The translations under genes and the position numbers were made by a program. Below, piece after piece: positions 12,539 through 13,556 of a stretch of 13,556 nt of DNA (position 1 is its first letter; each line of letters begins with the position of its first letter). The stretch is from Acidobacteria bacterium CG_4_9_14_3_um_filter_49_7 (lineage in GTDB: Bacteria > Acidobacteriota > Holophagae > Thermotomaculales > Thermotomaculaceae), in the NCBI GenBank assembly GCA_002789615.1, contig PFTO01000104.1, forward strand, positions 1 through 13,556, written 5' to 3'. The notes beneath the pieces are model-generated. The model was not told where the DNA came from and made no database searches. It saw nothing but the letters and a program-made list of their open reading frames with translations.

Positions 12539-12877
12539 ATGATGGAAAGCTCAGAACACGGGTTGGAATACATTCTGGTAATGACAACGGTCGGGTCAGA
12601 GGAACAGGCGCTGACAATCGCCAATGCCCTCGTATATAAGAAGATTGCGGCATGCGTTAACACGGTTCCCGCAATTCGTTCCGTCTACCGTTTCAAGGGC
12701 AGGGTATGGGACGATGAAGAATACCTGCTGATTATCAAATCTACCACCGTCCACTACGATGAAATTGAAAAGACCATCGCTGCGCTCCACAACTACGAGA
12801 TTCCGGAAATTCTGTCTTTCCCTATGCAGAAGGGGAAACCGGAATTTTTCAATTGGATTCAGGAATCTGTTCGTTAA
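12539..12877 (+). CDS. cutA: CutA1 family protein (divalent-cation tolerance)
   Basis: CutA1 is a small trimeric cytoplasmic protein with a ferredoxin-like fold, named for copper tolerance in E. coli; its real function in most bacteria is unsettled. The 112 residues match the family: YILVMTTVGSEEQALTIANAL (strand and helix 1), KIAACVNTVPAIRSVYRFKG (C39 and the SVYRFKG signature), EYLLIIKS, and HNYEIPEIL near residues 84-92. The family usually starts near residue 9, so the N-terminus has a few extra residues. Either of the adjacent ATGs at 12539 and 12542 could start it, both behind a run of seven G that may serve as a poor ribosome binding site. The stop overlaps the phosphatase start (TAATG). 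No metal-transport genes are adjacent. Confidence 0.93.
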   Translation: MMESSEHGLEYILVMTTVGSEEQALTIANALVYKKIAACVNTVPAIRSVYRFKGRVWDDEEYLLIIKSTTVHYDEIEKTIAALHNYEIPEILSFPMQKGKPEFFNWIQESVR

Positions 12878-13488
12878 TGCTTCTGTTTCTCATTCGCCAC
12901 GGCGAAACCCTGCCCAACCTTCGCAGGGAATTCCAGGGAATCGGCAATTTCCCCCTTACAGACAGGGGCTTAACCCAGGCCAACCAGATTGCATCATTTT
13001 TCGATGACATTCCAGTGAATGCACTTTACACCAGCCCGATGATCCGGGCCATGGAGACGGCCATTCCGCTGGCACACGCAAAGGGACTGGCGCCCGTCTC
13101 GGTACCCGCTTTCCATGAAGTAGACTGCGGCAGATGGGAGGGGCGTTCATTTCTCAAAATCCTGGCAGATGAGGGAGAATTGCTTCGAAAATGGCTCACG
13201 GACGGAAAAACGCCCGCACCGGAAGGAGAATCCCTGGGGGATGTGTATGCGAGAACAAATGCCCCGTTGCATGAAATTGTTGACCGCCACCATCATTCAT
13301 CGGATAATGTGGCGATTGTGGCACATGGCGCGGTTAATCGTACCATCATCTGCCACCTTCTCGGGATTTTGCCGGACCGGTCATTCTGTTTTGATCAGGA
13401 AAATGGCTGCATCAACCGGTTTGTCCTGGATGATCCGTATCCCCCGAAGCTCTCGATGCTGAACAGTACCATCCACCTGGGAGGTTGA
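12877..13488 (+). CDS. Histidine phosphatase family protein (phosphoglycerate mutase-like)
   Basis: Proteins of this superfamily transfer phosphate through a histidine in an RHG motif. Here LIRHGET lies at residues 5-11 with H8 as the nucleophile; R7, the TSPMIRAMETA segment, E in FHEVDCGRWEG (acid/base) and the second histidine in VAHGAVNR complete the active site. The 203-residue length suits the cofactor-independent phosphatase branch (CobC/GpmB-like) rather than a true glycolytic mutase; the substrate cannot be read, and no cobalamin genes are adjacent. The ATG at 12877 overlaps the cutA stop as TAATG, indicating translational coupling. The frame is open to an ATG at 12853 inside cutA, which is rejected because the RHG motif should lie at the very N-terminus. 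Confidence 0.92.
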   Translation: MLLFLIRHGETLPNLRREFQGIGNFPLTDRGLTQANQIASFFDDIPVNALYTSPMIRAMETAIPLAHAKGLAPVSVPAFHEVDCGRWEGRSFLKILADEGELLRKWLTDGKTPAPEGESLGDVYARTNAPLHEIVDRHHHSSDNVAIVAHGAVNRTIICHLLGILPDRSFCFDQENGCINRFVLDDPYPPKLSMLNSTIHLGG

Positions 13489-13489
13489 C

Positions 13490-13556
13490 ATGCAGACCGT
13501 CAAAGATGATATTTCCCGGCGGGTCTTCCATTTTCTTACCGAAAAGGGCGTCCCTG
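13490..13556 (+). CDS. 5' end of a gene cut by the right window edge, product unknown
   Basis: An ATG 1 nt after the phosphatase stop opens a frame of 22 codons (MQTVKDDISRRVFHFLTEKG, then VP) to the window end. GGGAGG lies 5 nt upstream, inside the phosphatase gene, so it is the third gene of the cutA operon. The visible helix is not enough to identify the family. Confidence 0.75.
   Translation, partial: MQTVKDDISRRVFHFLTEKGVP

Overview
The window is about 13.5 kb of bacterial chromosome with roughly balanced GC. It most likely comes from a Gram-negative, pilus-bearing bacterium: it encodes a TonB-dependent outer-membrane receptor and a type IV pilin whose gene has a sigma-54-type promoter. 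No rRNA or tRNA is present, so I cannot name the phylum with confidence. No phage, transposase or CRISPR array was seen.

Layout. Positions 1-25 hold the start of a minus-strand gene running off the left edge, with its own promoter, palindrome and leader hairpin. Positions 122-4583 are a minus-strand block transcribed right to left: TonB-dependent receptor, mazG, mnmA, and a TPR-like protein of unknown function. Gaps are 33 nt, 2 nt and an ATGA overlap, and a good sigma-70-type promoter lies ahead of the receptor. Positions 4712-5804 hold a second minus-strand pair (three-helix membrane protein, then a zinc-ribbon membrane protein) whose genes overlap by 11 nt. A gap of about 480 bp without a confident gene follows. 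At 6285-8288 a plus-strand gene encodes a membrane-anchored sulfatase/LtaS-superfamily enzyme. It converges on a minus-strand pair: a GtrA-family membrane protein and an FAD enzyme of the UDP-galactopyranose mutase/protoporphyrinogen oxidase-like superfamily. The convergent genes form a plausible cell-envelope glycan region. Next is a minus-strand type IV pilin gene with a strong terminator, a sigma-54 promoter and a twin palindrome upstream.

The right end is on the plus strand. A small protein and a MNT-fold nucleotidyltransferase overlap by 47 nt and sit between two near-identical direct repeats of about 95 bp, themselves bracketed by a 14-bp inverted repeat. After a repeat-rich spacer come cutA, a histidine phosphatase (TAATG overlap) and the start of a further gene cut by the window edge, probably as one operon.

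Most unusual features: (1) the twin 15-bp palindromes exactly 20 bp apart upstream of the sigma-54 pilin promoter; (2) a family of intergenic repeats, including heptamer and hexamer tandem arrays, with a 95-bp direct repeat framing the nucleotidyltransferase pair and an inverted relative behind the FAD gene; (3) altered active-site motifs in the sulfatase-like enzyme. Housekeeping calls (mnmA, mazG, cutA) are secure. Promoter and repeat claims come from reading the sequence and are untested.
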